Below, piece by piece: positions 1 through 10,410 of a DNA stretch of 64,000 bases. Under the pieces are notes generated by a model. It was not told the DNA's origin and searched no databases. It worked only from the letters and a program-made list of their open reading frames with translations. Where the stretch lies: NCBI GenBank assembly GCA_009760855.2, contig WPIO01000013.1, forward strand, positions 5,078,501-5,142,500, in the 5' to 3' direction. A program made the translations under genes and the position numbers. This DNA is from Cristatella mucedo (lineage: Eukaryota > Bryozoa > Phylactolaemata > Cristatellidae). Within the stretch, counting starts at the first letter, position 1. Every line of letters starts with the position of its first letter.

Positions 1-43
<43 letters not shown>

Positions 44-131
44 AGGGAGAGGGAGAGGGAGAGGGAGAGGGAGAGGGAGAGAGAGAGGGAGAGGGAGAGG
101 GAGAGGGAGAGAGATCGAGAGAGACAGAGAA
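1..131. repeat. GA-rich microsatellite with GGGAGA interruptions
   Basis: The window opens inside a (GA)n tract of more than 40 bp that passes into GGGAGA repeats and decays by about position 131. The left end lies outside the window. Confidence 0.95.
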
Positions 132-303
132 TGAGTTATATCAGATCGAGAGAGGAGACTTGAAGAGAGCGGCAGCTTGGGCAAGCAGGTTGTCCGGTAG
201 GCGTTACTGTTGATGGTAGCGTGATGGAGGCTTCACTGCTGATGGACTTGACTTGCGAAGTGCTGGCTGACCGGCTGTTAGCCGTCTATTACTCTCAGTG
301 ACT

Positions 304-455
304 GCCAGCTGGTTTGGCCTAGTGGTTAAAGGCCTTAAACGATCTCGGTCAAGGTGAATGTATTCGATGACTGAGGTCATTGGCTCGAGCTCCGAGGCAA
401 ATGTGCAGCGCCTGAATATAGATTAAGTTATCTTAGGACGCTATGAGAATAAATT
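304..455 (+). mobile_element. SINE family B, tRNA-derived, copy 1
   Basis: The head resembles a Pol III promoter: an A-box-like TGGCCTAGTGGTTAAAGG and a B-box-like GGCTCGAGCTCC. The tail GCGCCTGAATATAGATTAAG followed by TTATCTTAGGACGCTAT is the hairpin-like end also found on LINE family 1. Similar copies lie at 5,829-5,994 and 14,528-14,690. Confidence 0.75.
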
Positions 456-482
456 AGACATTTATAAATATATATTTATACT

Positions 483-603
<121 letters not shown>

Positions 604-659
604 TCGCCAATATATAGTCTCTCCTGCTGCCAATTCGGGTAGGTAAGTGACTCGTCGTA

Positions 660-1930
660 AATGTAGCGTCGATATCAGCTCTGGGTCGTCGCCAGTGGTT
701 AAATCGCTCGCTCTCTACGATCAGCGTCATGGGTTTAAGTCCTGCCATTCATTACCGCCCACGCCATGCACTTTATGGGCCCTGGCGGCTAATTCATTCG
801 TCACCTAGGCGTGTGCACGCTCCGGTGTCGAGTGCTTACAGAGTAAGAGCGTCTCGCTTCGACCTTCAACATCCGATCGTTAGTTCTCTATGTATTTGCA
901 TGCTCGCGCATGCCCCCCAGCTACAAGTCCCGAGCATTTCGTCATTCGTCTCACCACCGCTGCCGCTACTGCAGAGTTCGCCCGCCTTAAATTGTGCTCC
1001 AATCGTCTTCGACCCGACTCAGACGAGCACGTGACGACCACGCATTTTCTCCGTTTTTTTCTTCCAGCGTCTATCCGTACGCTCCCGCTTGTCGGGGCAG
1101 TATGGCAAAAAGGGCGCTGCTGCTGCTGCTGAATCGGTCAGACGATCGGGCGCGCCGCTTTCAATCCACATCGACGGCGAAAGCGACAGAGCGAAGGCAC
1201 GGCCGGAGCGCACTCGCCTCGGCCGACCAGTCGATTTCGGTCGCAGCGGCGGAGGCGTCGTTCCGACAGTCGCGCGCGGCCGAGCCATCTGCCAAACGAG
1301 GCAAAGGCGCCAGCGACCGCGGACGCTGAGAGAGTGACGCTGAGTAGCGAGAGTCAGCTCAAAGCCCTTCCCGAGAAGAGACTGCAGGATTCGCGAGGTG
1401 CCGCCGCCGCCGCAGCCGATGCGACGAATGACGAGCTTCGACGATCTGATCGCCGCGACGATTTGGCAATGGAGGTGCCGGGCGGTCGGCGACTTCTCAG
1501 GCGGTGGAGGAGGTGCCGCTGCTATCTCTATGGCTACGCATTCCACGTCGCTCCGGATGGACGCAGCCTGTCGAAGACACTGCTCGGTCCGCGGGCACGT
1601 ACGCGTCATCCATCATCATCTGCCGATCGCTCATCCTCTGCAGGAGTGGTTTTCCAGCCGGACACATTCCTCAAAAAGCCAGGCGTGAGCCTAGGAGATG
1701 CTTACGAAATTTGGCTGCGTATATTTATTTGTTTAGAATGAATGCTACCTTTTACCGGTGACAAATCTCGGGCAGATTCAATTTTGAAAAATGAAGAGAG
1801 TGCATACAAGTGCATTGCTCGGTGCGTAGCTGCGAAAAGGCTCAATTGCAATTAGTCTCGGTCAGAAGACGGTCACTGAGAGCGACTATCCTGGTCAGGC
1901 TCTTCATTTTACCCGTTCCACTGAGAGATT
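660..1930. other. GC- and CpG-rich stretch without a recognised gene
   Basis: Many CpGs and open frames on both strands between about 1,000 and 1,700 look like those expected from base composition alone. I recognise no protein family and no splice-supported exon. A CpG-island promoter or 5' exon is possible but not shown. Confidence 0.5.
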
Positions 1931-1944
1931 ACAATATTAAGAAT

Positions 1945-3420
1945 ACACTTGATAAAGCACCCTCAGAAAACTCAATCTCTTCTAGGCGCTTTACATTTGC
2001 TGCAAAGGAAGCACAATCGAATGGTAGCTTGCTCAATAAACAACCAGAACAACATGATTAGGGTGACGTACACTTGGGGTGAGCATGCAAGTGTGGTTAG
2101 TGGCAGCGTACACTGTGTCAGCAGGCATAAGCACATAAAGGACGAATCACATGAACCCGCTAAATGCTGTGATATGTAGATGCGTTTTAAGTTCTTTTTA
2201 AATGTGGTCAAGTCAGGCGATGTCGTGACGCAAGTCGGGGGTGAGTTCCAGGCTTTGGTAGCATACAAACTAAAGGCACGGTCTCAAAAGGATTTGAGTT
2301 TTGTACGAGGTATAGGTAAACAACTAGATTCCGAAAAGTGGGCACGATGGTTAGGCTGGTGGGGGAGTAGATCTGATAGATAGGCTTGAGCCACATAAAG
2401 AAGGGGCCTAAAAGTGAGGGATAAAGCATTGAAGTCAATGATGCATTGCTTGACTGGGAGCCAGTTCAGGTCGGCGAGAAGTGGTGTCATGTGGCAACTA
2501 CGACGCTCATGACAGATGAGCCTAGCTGCAGAGTTTTGCACCTACTGTAAGCGCCTGATTACATGGGCCGGTAGACCAGCAAGCAGTGAGTTTCAGAAGT
2601 CGAGACTGAATGTCACAAATGCATGGACCAATTTAGACCCTGTCTATGCAAGCCCGAATTTTAGCAATGTTATGAAGCTAAAAGTAGGAAAACTTGATTG
2701 TGGAGTTTATTTGGTCGTCTAATGAAAGGTCACTTTGAAAAATGAGACCTAGCTTTCGTGCAGATTCAACAGGAGATATGCTGTCAGAGCCGATTGTGAG
2801 CGTTAACCTTTCCAATGTCTGAATCAAACTTGGTTTGTACACAACTAATAAGTTGGTTAAATCGTCATTCAAGTTGAGAAAGTTTACGAAAGATGGTGCA
2901 GCAGAAGCGAAGAATGGTATCTTTTTTGGGGACAGCATCGGTGTCAAGGGTCTTGAGGTTTCGCGATTCACTGGTGATTTTAGATGAGGAGGAGTAGGAC
3001 ATACATTGTAGACATACGATCTGCACGTGGTCAGATAAGCAGTATTTGGTACTAATTGGTGATGATAGTGCGCATTTGTGTGAGAAAGTAAATTTGGTCG
3101 AGTGTGTGACCCTTGATGTGAGTACGGCCATGCACATGACCCACAAGACAATGAGTCAGTCAGTGCACGAACTAAATTCGGGCTGAAGGAGTCAGGTAAG
3201 TTATTAAAATGAATGTTCAAGTAACCCATAACGAGGAAGGATCGATTTCTTGCACACTGAAACAAAATGAGATCAGAGGAATCTGAGATAAAGGAGGACT
3301 TGGTACCTTGTGGGCAGTAGACGACTGCCACTGTCGATAGCTTGTTGCCGGGTGAAATCACGACAATAAATTCGAATGAAGCTTCGCTTCGAGGATCCTG
3401 CAAACGGCTTGGAATTAAAG
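1945..3420 (-). mobile_element. LINE family 1 copy, endonuclease joined to 3' RT end by deletion
   Basis: Reading the minus strand, the element begins with an AP-endonuclease-like part (VMGYLNIHFNN, HQGSHTRPNLL). It then jumps to LNDDLTNLLV, which lies after the RT active site, so most of the RT domain is missing. It continues through SPVESARKLGLIFQSDLSLD and the 3' conserved block to the tail hairpin near 1,945-2,010. Frameshifts split it. Direction is set by the tail at the low-coordinate end. Confidence 0.8.
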
Positions 3421-4240
3421 TTAGAGGGTGCGATAATGGCGATAATGGCGACCTCCAGTTTTGATTGATCTGGGCGGGTGGAAGGAGGAGGAGTCAGTCG
3501 GGGTTGCGTCTTTAATTGTCGGGCAGTTTGTCGATTTTAGCCAAGTTTCAGTCAACGCGAGCACACGTCGAGACCTATTTTAGAAATAAGGCCGCTTATA
3601 ATATATATAGGACTATAATAAATAGGACTTTATTGAACGTTGAGCAAGGATTCTAAAGACAGGCGTTAAATTGGGCCGCCGAAGCTACTGTAAGCCTGAC
3701 GACAGCTAAGTTAGAGAGATTCGCTACAGCACTTGAGGGAAAAGCGCTAAGCGTTTCGAGACAATGCTAGGCAATACCGAGCGAGCGGCGTCTTCAGTTG
3801 GCAGCTCCCACCAAACGAGCGGCGTCTCAGCTAGAGCTAGCCTCCCGCGTCGGCTCCGGGGCGCTTTTCTTCTTTCGTAAGTGCATAATTCACGGATCTT
3901 CGCAACAGCACTAAAATCTAGGAATGCATTTGAACTGCGATAGCGAAGAAATAATAGGTACGCGCAATCATAATAAATAAGCAGATTACTAGCCAACGGC
4001 GTATCTCACGCCGCTGTTGGCGTGGCAGATCAAGCAGCCCGAAGCGATGAGCGTTTGATGCCCATAGGCAAGTAATTTCTTACGCGTTACGATCACACAG
4101 CAAATAGATAAGTTTAGAAAGGTCATAGCTGTATTGGTTTTCGCACACGATGTTCGCTAGAACTTCAGTTTTCGGAACAAAATTCTGCAACGGACAAGAA
4201 GTGCTAGTAGCGCTTGGTGTTTGGCTAGCTGATCTATCGA
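3421..4240. other. No recognised feature
   Basis: Unique-looking sequence with short open frames only; nothing resembling a gene, tRNA or known repeat was seen. Confidence 0.4.
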
Positions 4241-4407
4241 CCTGTGCAATCACGCATCCACAGTTGTTGCAAAACTCTGCGGCTAGGCTCATCTGTCGTG
4301 AGCGTCGCAATTGCCAAATCACACTACTTCTCGCCAGCCTGCACTGGCTCCCAGTCAAGCAGCGGATCGACGTCAAAGTTCGGTCACTTACTTTTAGGTC
4401 GCTTGAA

Positions 4408-4592
4408 AACATACTAGCCGATTTACCAGCCTCTTTTGTATAGCGACAAAAGAGCCTTTACGGCTATCACCACCGCTTGCCGCGGCGATAAAGAATCACC
4501 CACCGCAGGATTCGAACCCACGACTCTGCATTGTAGTCTTAAAAAGCAACCGCCTTACCTAGTATGCTTATCACGGCTCAGGAAGATAGCAT
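4408..4592 (-). mobile_element. SINE family A, tRNA-derived, copy 1
   Basis: On the minus strand an A-box-like ACTAGGTAAGGCGG is followed by an exact B box GGGTTCGAATCC, then TGCGGTGGGTGATTCTTTAT, a GGTGGTGATAGCCGT block and the ending AGGCTGGTAAATCGGCTAGT. Relatives at 29,166-29,300, 43,826-43,995, 55,085-55,225 and 63,951-64,000 share the body. Confidence 0.8.
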
Positions 4593-4667
4593 CGCCCGAA
4601 AGGGGACCCAAACTCCGGACCCTCAGATTAAAAGTCCGATGCTCTACCGACTGAGCTCTCTCCGAGC
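4593..4667 (-). pseudogene. tRNA-Lys(TTT)-like sequence
   Basis: The acceptor arms GCTCGGA and TTCGGGC pair, the D arm GCTCAGTCGGTAGAGC is intact, and the anticodon arm TCGGACTTTTAATCTGA presents TTT. The T arm is broken: its loop reads TTTGGGT in place of TTCRANT, only about 3 of 5 stem pairs form, and there are 2 extra bases before the D arm. Length is 75 nt. A pseudogene or SINE head is more likely than a working tRNA gene. Confidence 0.75.
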
Positions 4668-5085
4668 CCTTCACGCCTTGGCTCCAGCCTACTTATCAGA
4701 ACTTCTCCCCACCAGGCAAAGAATCGTAAAACCCTCTGTTCCTACTCGAATCATGTAGCCATAACTCGTACGAACCTCAAACCGTCGGTGACCGTGCCTT
4801 TAGTTTCTATGCTCCCAAAGTATAGAGCTCACTACCGATGCACGCCACTACGTCCCCTGACATGACGACATTTAAAAAAAAAGCAAAACGCACCCGTTCA
4901 TTACAGCATTTAGCGGGTCTCCGTGATTCTTTCTTCTTGTGCATGTACGTGCTTACACTATGCCTGCTGCTTGCGGATGCTACCAGCAAACGTTTGGTTA
5001 CACTTTCTATGCAGTATCTGTAAAGTGCCTAGAGAGATATTCAGTTCTCTGAAGGCACTATACAAATGTATGGCGGCATTAAAAT

Positions 5086-5750
5086 GCTTGATTAAATGCG
5101 TGCTCATCAAAAGCCTCCACGCGACTATTTCATAATGCAATGAAAAATTCAGTTTTCACTTTCAACAATGAGAGTGCGTGCTGCGGCCACACCTGTGGCC
5201 CCACGGGTATCTAATATGTAATTCTATTAACGTGGCCGCCAGGTCGGTCCTAGGACTTTCAGGTTTCCAGTTCCGCGAGCCTCGGAGTGAAAAACCTGCG
5301 CTCGATACGCAGCAACGTTTGAACAATGTCGCTCTAAGAAAGTGTGTAAAAGTGCCATAACTTCACAGTCGGTAGCAATTACGTCGCACTCGTGGTTCTT
5401 GATTGGCCGCCTTCTTCCAAGATGTGCATAACGACCACTAGTGTCCAAAGTGCGTCATGCGATGCCGACTTCACAGCATTCAATGCCGCTCAAAAGGATC
5501 GTCCGCCGGGGGAGTAGGCGGATTTCAGACGACCTCTCAGACATGGGTCCATTGGGGTTTTAATCGAACGACTGACCCAAATTTATGACGGTAGCAGGCT
5601 AGTGATAGAGCTCTTTTGTGACCTAATTCGCAGAATGCTTTGGTTAATTACTTTGCTGATACATAAGTTAAGACTTCTGGCAGACAGAATTCCCGCATTC
5701 TGGAACACAGCGGGGAAAGATTCCGGCCCGTCGTGCCACGAATCTCACTT
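5086..5750. other. No recognised feature
   Basis: Mixed-composition sequence with only short open frames. No protein, RNA or repeat similarity could be seen. Confidence 0.4.
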
Positions 5751-5754
5751 TTTC

Positions 5755-6090
5755 TTAGGCCGACCTAAAGGCGACGTTTTCCGTTTCAAAAGAGCTTGAA
5801 CTTTGCTGTCGTCATGCCAATAAAACGAGCTCTAGTGGCCCAGTCGCGGTTAAAACGCTCTACTTGACCGAGGTCAAGGTGAATGTGTTTGATGACCGAG
5901 GACGTAGGCTCGAGCCTGCGGCATAGGGGATGCGCCTGAATAGAGATTGAGTTCTCTTAGGGTGCTATACAAATGAATTATATTCTATTTAATTTAACCA
6001 TCAAGTGAGCGTGACAGTTAGCTCATTTCAACCTGTCGGCTTCGTACCATTTTTCTCAGTCACTTGACCTTTAACCTCCCCCCAGAAGCG
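5755..6090 (+). repeat. Left copy of a diverged direct repeat flanking the LTR-type element
   Basis: AAAAGAGCTTGAACTTTG, CCAATAAAACGAGCTCT and, after a SINE insertion, TTTAACCATCAAGTGAGCG parallel AAAAGAGCTGAAATTTTC, CCAATAGAACGAGCTCT and TTTAACCATCGTTTGGGCG in 9,315-9,530. The two copies bracket the retroelement and could be remnants of its LTRs or an unrelated repeat. Confidence 0.5.
5829..5994 (+). mobile_element. SINE family B, copy 2, inserted in the direct repeat
   Basis: AGTGGCCCAGTCGCGGTTAA head, GGCTCGAGCCTGCGG B-box region and the GCGCCTGAATAGAGATTGAG tail match copy 1. It interrupts the flanking repeat exactly between GAGCTCT and TTTAACCATC. Confidence 0.75.
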
Positions 6091-6210
6091 GTTGAAAAAT
6101 GCTCTTGAGTCACAAAAACCTTTTTCTGAGACAATTCACAGTACTCTTCGGGTCATTACCCTGCTGATACATACATTGTATCTTCCGAAAGACCTGTGCA
6201 AGACAAAATT

Positions 6211-6280
6211 AATAATAATAATGATAAAACACTTGATATAGCGCCCTCAGAGAACTCAGTCTCTTTCTAGGCACTTGAAG
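6211..6280 (-). mobile_element. LINE family 1 tail fragment
   Basis: AATAATAATAATGATAAAAC then GCGCCCTCAGAGAACTCAGT and CTCTTTCTAGGCAC: the 3' hairpin and poly-(TAA) end only. Confidence 0.85.
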
Positions 6281-6373
6281 CGCTCTGGTGCAAGTCGAGG
6301 TACAAGTTCCGTTCCATAACGCCAGCCATTGAGAGGCAGCCGTCAGGCTGGTTTCGGACGCCGAGCCGGTACG

Positions 6374-6618
6374 GGACGGGCCTCACTTGTCCTTTGCTGC
6401 TTTGGACCACCGCCATCAAGGGAATCAGCCCGCAGCCGTCCCCATGAAAAGGTTGAAGCCAACCACACTTTATCCAGTCATCCGCATCCCGGCTGAGGTA
6501 GAAGCAGAATATGAACGGGAAGTGGAGGACTGGATAAAGTGTGGTTGGATTCAATCTTTTCATGGGGAGTCCTTGATGGCGGTGGTCCAAAGCAGCAAAG
6601 GGAAAGTGAGGCCCGACC
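6374..6618. repeat. Near-perfect palindrome at the 5' end of the pol relic
   Basis: GCTGCTTTGGACCACCGCCA near 6,397 is matched by its reverse complement near 6,580, and ACCACACTTTATCCAG near 6,461 by CTGGATAAAGTGTGGT near 6,530. The arms are about 100 bp each around a 30-40 bp centre. The right arm is the sense RT sequence; the left arm is an inverted copy. Confidence 0.9.
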
Positions 6619-7582
6619 TCGACTATCGCGAGCTCAACCAGTTCGTGTCGAGCCACACGGCTGAAGGGGACGTGTGCACTAATAAACTTCGTGCATGGCG
6701 GCGAATGGGACGCAACGTCAGCGTCGTGGACATGCGTAAGGCCTATTTGCAAATTCACGTAGATCCATCATTGTGGAAGTACCAGGTGGTTGAATTTCAT
6801 GGCCACCGATACTGCCTGACTCGCCTGGGTTTCAGCCTTAACGTTGCACCAAAAATAATGACTGTCATCTTAAATAAAGTGTGACTGTCATCTTAAATAA
6901 AGTGTTGTCCATGGATGACCGAGTCAGATCCGGCACAGATTCGTATGTTGACGATATTTTGGCGAACAATGACAGCGTCTCAAACGACCATGTGATCGAG
7001 CTTCTCCGCGAGTACGGACTTGAAACAAAACCGCCTGAAAAGTTAGAGGGTGGTCATGTCCTAGGCCTCCGCATTGACAGTAAACGCAACGAGCTCGTAT
7101 GGCGCCGAGATAATGCCATAGGCTCTGTACAGTCAGTGCTGACGCGGCGAGAGTTATTTTCTTGGTGTGGGCAACTCGTCGGGCATTTTCCGGTAGCCGG
7201 CTGGCTGCGACCCGCTTGCAGTTACCTCAAACGTGTAGCCAGCGATCAGGACTGGGACCGCAAAGTGCCGAGTGAGGTACTGGAAATTGCTCACGACGTC
7301 CATCGCGGGGTGAAAGCTTCTGATCCGGTGACTGGAGCGTGGCAGGTGTCCAATGTCATCAGTGGAAAATTGTGGTGCGATGCGAGCAGCATCGCTATTG
7401 GAACGTGCCTTGAGATAGGCGGTAAAGTGGTTGAGGATGCCTCGTGGCTTCGAAAGCCGGACGATACTTCGCATATAAACACCGCCGAGCTAGAAGCCGT
7501 CATCAAAGGCCTTAATATCGCTATTGCGTGGGGACTTCAAAAAGTGCAAATTGTGACTGATTCGACTTCGGTGTTTGGTTAA
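6490..7582 (+). pseudogene. Retroelement reverse transcriptase and RNase H, frameshifted
   Basis: The frame reads DWIKCGW, LMAVVQSSKGKVRP, the RT palm start AYLQIHVD and LTRLGFSLNVAPKIM. It stops at 6,882-6,884, where a 23-bp direct duplication shifts the frame. The second frame holds the RT active-site variant YVDDIL and then RNase H signs LWCDAS and HINTAELEAVIKGL, ending at TDSTSVFG. Family knowledge: the Asp pairs bind Mg ions for polymerisation. It is a relic and not functional as it stands. Confidence 0.85.
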
Positions 7583-7829
7583 CTGAAGTCATTGCTCGAT
7601 GGGGATTAACCCGTGAGAACGAGAGGCATGGGAGAGGTGATAATTCGACGACGATAGGGCCTACACCGAGATATTGTAACGGAGTGCAATCTGAAGACGA
7701 CTGTAAGCCTAATAAGGTCGCCGGAGAACAAAGCGGACCAGCTGACGTGAGTACCGCAAAGGTGGTTGAAGTTCACGACTTGCTGTACCGGTGCCGTCGC
7801 TCCTACGGTAAGTTTGGCGGCTCCCAATA

Positions 7830-8822
7830 TTGATCTCAAGCAATTCCACAATCTGCACCACCTGGGCGTCGACAGGACGCTTTTACCTGGCGAGGCTATG
7901 TCACCCTAATGCGAACATCCGCGGAACCGATGTAGAAAGAATTGTTCGTTTCTGTTTTCGCTGCAGATCAGTGGATCCGTCGCCGATTTCGTGGCAGCGA
8001 GGCAGTCTTGAAGTCACCGAACCCTGGTCTCGTCTCGCGATCGATGTCACACACTACCGCAACGATAAACATAGGACGCTGGTGGATTTTAGGCCCAGCA
8101 GATTTACGCTATGGCGGCACATTCCTAGCGAAGAGGTGTACCTTATCACCAGAGTGCTGGAGCACACCTTTCGAGACAGAGGCCCACCCACACAGCTTCT
8201 GATGGACAACAGCGCCTCGTTCCGATCTGAGGCAGTTCGGCGTCTCTGCGAACGCTGGGGCGTTGAAACCATCTACCGGTGTGCTTACCGACCGGAAGGC
8301 AACGGAATAGTCGAACGCATGCATCGGACTATCAAGGGCATGGCAGCTCGCACCGGTAGAGGAGTACTAGATATGGTGTACTGGTACAATTCGGCACCGA
8401 CTGAGGGGATAAAGGGCAAAACCGTGCCTCACAGGCGGTTATTTACGTATGAATGGCGGTGCCCGCTCCAGCCGAAGAAGGCACAGCACTGCAACGCCCA
8501 ATCTCCCATCAACTACACAGCGGGCCAAAGGGTTTTTGTGAAACCAGCCGATGCACGGTGTACGACAGAATGGCCGGAAGGGATTGTAACCTTGGGGACT
8601 CACGGCCTTGGTGTCGAGGTGAACGGAATCCGAAGACATGTATCGGACGTCAGGCTAGTTCCGGACGCCGAGCAGCCATTATCGGCTCAGCTGCCAGCAC
8701 GCTCCCAGATAAGAGGCGAAGATGATGGGTATGACGGGACAGAGGAAAGGGGCGGTCACCAGCTTCGCATGCGGTCGGAATTGCAGCGCCCGCGTTGGTT
8801 GTCCGACTACGTCGTGGACTGA
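7830..8822 (+). pseudogene. Retroelement integrase
   Basis: An upstream HHLGVD and a CFRCRSVD pair form the HHCC zinc region. The three catalytic residues of the DDE core appear in LAIDVTHY, LLMDNSASF and GNGIVERMHRTIK. A C-terminal tail ends in a stop at 8,822. The stretch 7,583-7,830 that would join it to RNase H is broken by small indels. Integrase joins the DNA copy to the host genome; the long open frame suggests moderate age. Confidence 0.85.
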
Positions 8823-8956
8823 TCTGTACGTCAAGGGGCGAGGGAGTTTGCGTAGACGATGGTACAGTGCAGCTACTTGCATTGCAGCTGGAAACTTGTG
8901 ACCTTAAGGTCAAGGGGCATTTAGTTCGAGTGTATGCCGGCTCCTCTGATGAGCCT

Positions 8957-9087
8957 GTGATGTGGCAATGACACCGGCCGGTAACCGCTGGTGGCCAGAT
9001 GGTGGATTCTCCATCAGGGTAGGCCGGTGCACAGCTGTGGCCCACCTGTAATGTGGCATGGAGACAGACCGGTAACCCGCTGGTGGT
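8957..9087 (+). repeat. Tandem duplication within the retroelement 3' region
   Basis: GATGTGGCAATGACACCGGC then CGGTAACCGCTGGTGG at 8,957-8,994 recurs as AATGTGGCATGGAGACAGAC then CGGTAACCCGCTGGTGG at 9,048-9,087, a spacing of about 92 bp. Confidence 0.8.
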
Positions 9088-9187
9088 TGGAGGGTGGACG
9101 GGAGGGGGGCGCGGGAGGGAGGGAACGGGCGTCGAGTGAGAGTTGGGGCCGAGAGGAGCCGTCTGCTCTTGGGCTCTGTGCGTTGCC

Positions 9188-9193
9188 AATAAA
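9188..9193 (+). promoter_or_regulatory. Poly(A) signal AATAAA of the retroelement
   Basis: GCCAATAAACTGGCGG lies about 370 bp after the integrase stop, followed by a G/T-rich stretch, as expected in the R/U5 part of an LTR. Confidence 0.5.
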
Positions 9194-9314
9194 CTGGCGG
9201 TGTTGGTTCGGTGCGGGCGTTCTGTGTGCAAGGCGAATCAAAGCACAGCAGCGAACGGAATTCCAGCACCAACCAACAAATAAGACTCCCCCTCCGCTCT
9301 GCTGCATGCACTCC

Positions 9315-9530
9315 ACACTGTTTCTTCCTCTTACGTAGAGGCGTGTTTTTGTTTTCTAAAAAGAGCTGAAATTTTCTCTTCTTTACATTCCAATAGAACG
9401 AGCTCTCTACTCTTTAACCATCGTTTGGGCGCGACACGTAGCCCACCCCTTTCAGCCAGCTTCCACCCGTTTTACTCAGCAACTCGGCCTTCTACCCACT
9501 CTTCCTCCTTCGTCCTCGAAAAACGCCCCC
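9315..9530 (+). repeat. Right copy of the diverged direct repeat
   Basis: Partner of the left copy at 5,755-6,090, here without a SINE insertion. Shared blocks include CGAGCTCT, TTTAACCATC and TTTTACTCAGCAACT against TTTTTCTCAGTCACT. Confidence 0.5.
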
Positions 9531-10140
9531 GCCGGCGAGTGGACGACGATGACGGACGCACCGTTTATCGCGGCGACGGCAGTCGCCGCGACCTGGCGAC
9601 CGGTTCCCGCGCGCGAGCGCGCGAGTTGAAGCCAATTTGACTACTCGAGCCACTTCCGGTCTGGCGGGCGTACTCGGCCAGTGCTCGAATAAGAGCGATT
9701 CATTCGCGCTTCGCACGCACGCACGCAGGCAGGGCCGCCGCAGCGCTAGACGTCGGTCGCCAGTGGCGACGGAGAGCGCCTCCGGCGACCGACGCGGCCG
9801 AACCGTCGCGCGCGGCTAGGTTGAATCTCGCGCGCCCCGAGAGGACGAAGTGCCGGCAACGTAGTCTCATTGAGCGAGAGGTGAAGAGAGTCGGCGAGCG
9901 CTACGAGTGCGCGCGCGAGAGAGAGAGAGAGCGCAGGCGCGAGAGAGAGCACTACTAACTCACGCTGCTCGCGGTCTCCGTCTGTCGACGGCGACCAACA
10001 GCTAGCGAACGCGATGGATACGCTAGCGAACGAGCGCCATCGATGCGACAGCGTATGCACGCTCAGTGATGCGTTACACACGCCTGTCCGGGCCCCCCTG
10101 ACGCTACAGAAATTACTGCTTAGGCATGCGTGCGACCTGT
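9531..10140. other. CpG-rich stretch without a recognised gene
   Basis: Runs such as CGCGCGAGCGCGCGAG and many CpGs stand out. Open frames are Arg/Ala-rich on several strands at once, which is a composition effect. No gene was identified. Confidence 0.45.
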
Positions 10141-10144
10141 CTGT

Positions 10145-10410
10145 AGAGCAAATGTAAAGTGCTTAATGATGATAATAATAATAATAATAATAATGCATCT
10201 GATATATAGCGCCCTCAGAGAACTCAATCTCTTTCTAGGCACTTTTGCTACAAAGGAGGCGCGATCGAATGGTTAGTGGTAGCATGCTCAATAAACAGCA
10301 GTAACAACAAGGTTATGGGGCGACGTGCACAGGGTCAGCATGCAAGTGTGATTATAAAGAGATTGAGTTCTCTGAGAGCGCTATATAAAAAATTTATTAT
10401 TAATATTATT
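10145..10410. mobile_element. Two LINE family 1 tails facing each other
   Basis: An antisense tail at about 10,165-10,250 (ATAATAATAATAAT, GCGCCCTCAGAGAACTCAAT) is followed by a sense tail at about 10,350-10,410 (AAAGAGATTGAGTTCTCTGA, ATTATTAATATTATT). The pair forms an inverted repeat with about 100 bp between. Confidence 0.75.

Larger units (their letters stand above)
4255..5085 (+). mobile_element. LINE family 1-related 3' fragment, split by a SINE
   Basis: LQNSAARLICRERRNCQ and LHWLPVKQRIDVKV run to about 4,405. After about 260 bp the same element resumes with LHALAPAYLSELLP (about 4,670) and ends in the family tail GTGCCTAGAGAGATATTCAG near 5,030. The interval holds SINE family A and a tRNA-Lys-like sequence, both on the other strand. 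Confidence 0.75.
6374..9340 (+). mobile_element. Decayed LTR-type retroelement (Ty3/gypsy-like pol)
   Basis: The order reverse transcriptase, RNase H, integrase is that of Ty3/gypsy-type pol. No gag or protease was recognised upstream. The downstream 500 bp is non-coding, with a poly(A) signal at 9,188-9,193 and an internal tandem duplication, and may be LTR. The element is dead: it has a rearranged 5' end, frameshifts and missing catalytic-domain pieces. Confidence 0.75.

Noticed and set aside
1019-1609. 196-codon minus-strand frame in the CpG-rich segment
   Set aside because: Overlapped by equally long frames on the plus strand; its composition reflects high GC and no domain is visible.
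2865-3146. Separate small gene on the minus strand
   Set aside because: It is an alternative frame across the endonuclease region of the LINE copy at 1,945-3,420.
6267-6758. 163-codon minus-strand frame resembling retroelement RT
   Set aside because: It arises because the region is a palindrome: the minus strand of one arm reads like the plus strand of the other. Not a separate gene.
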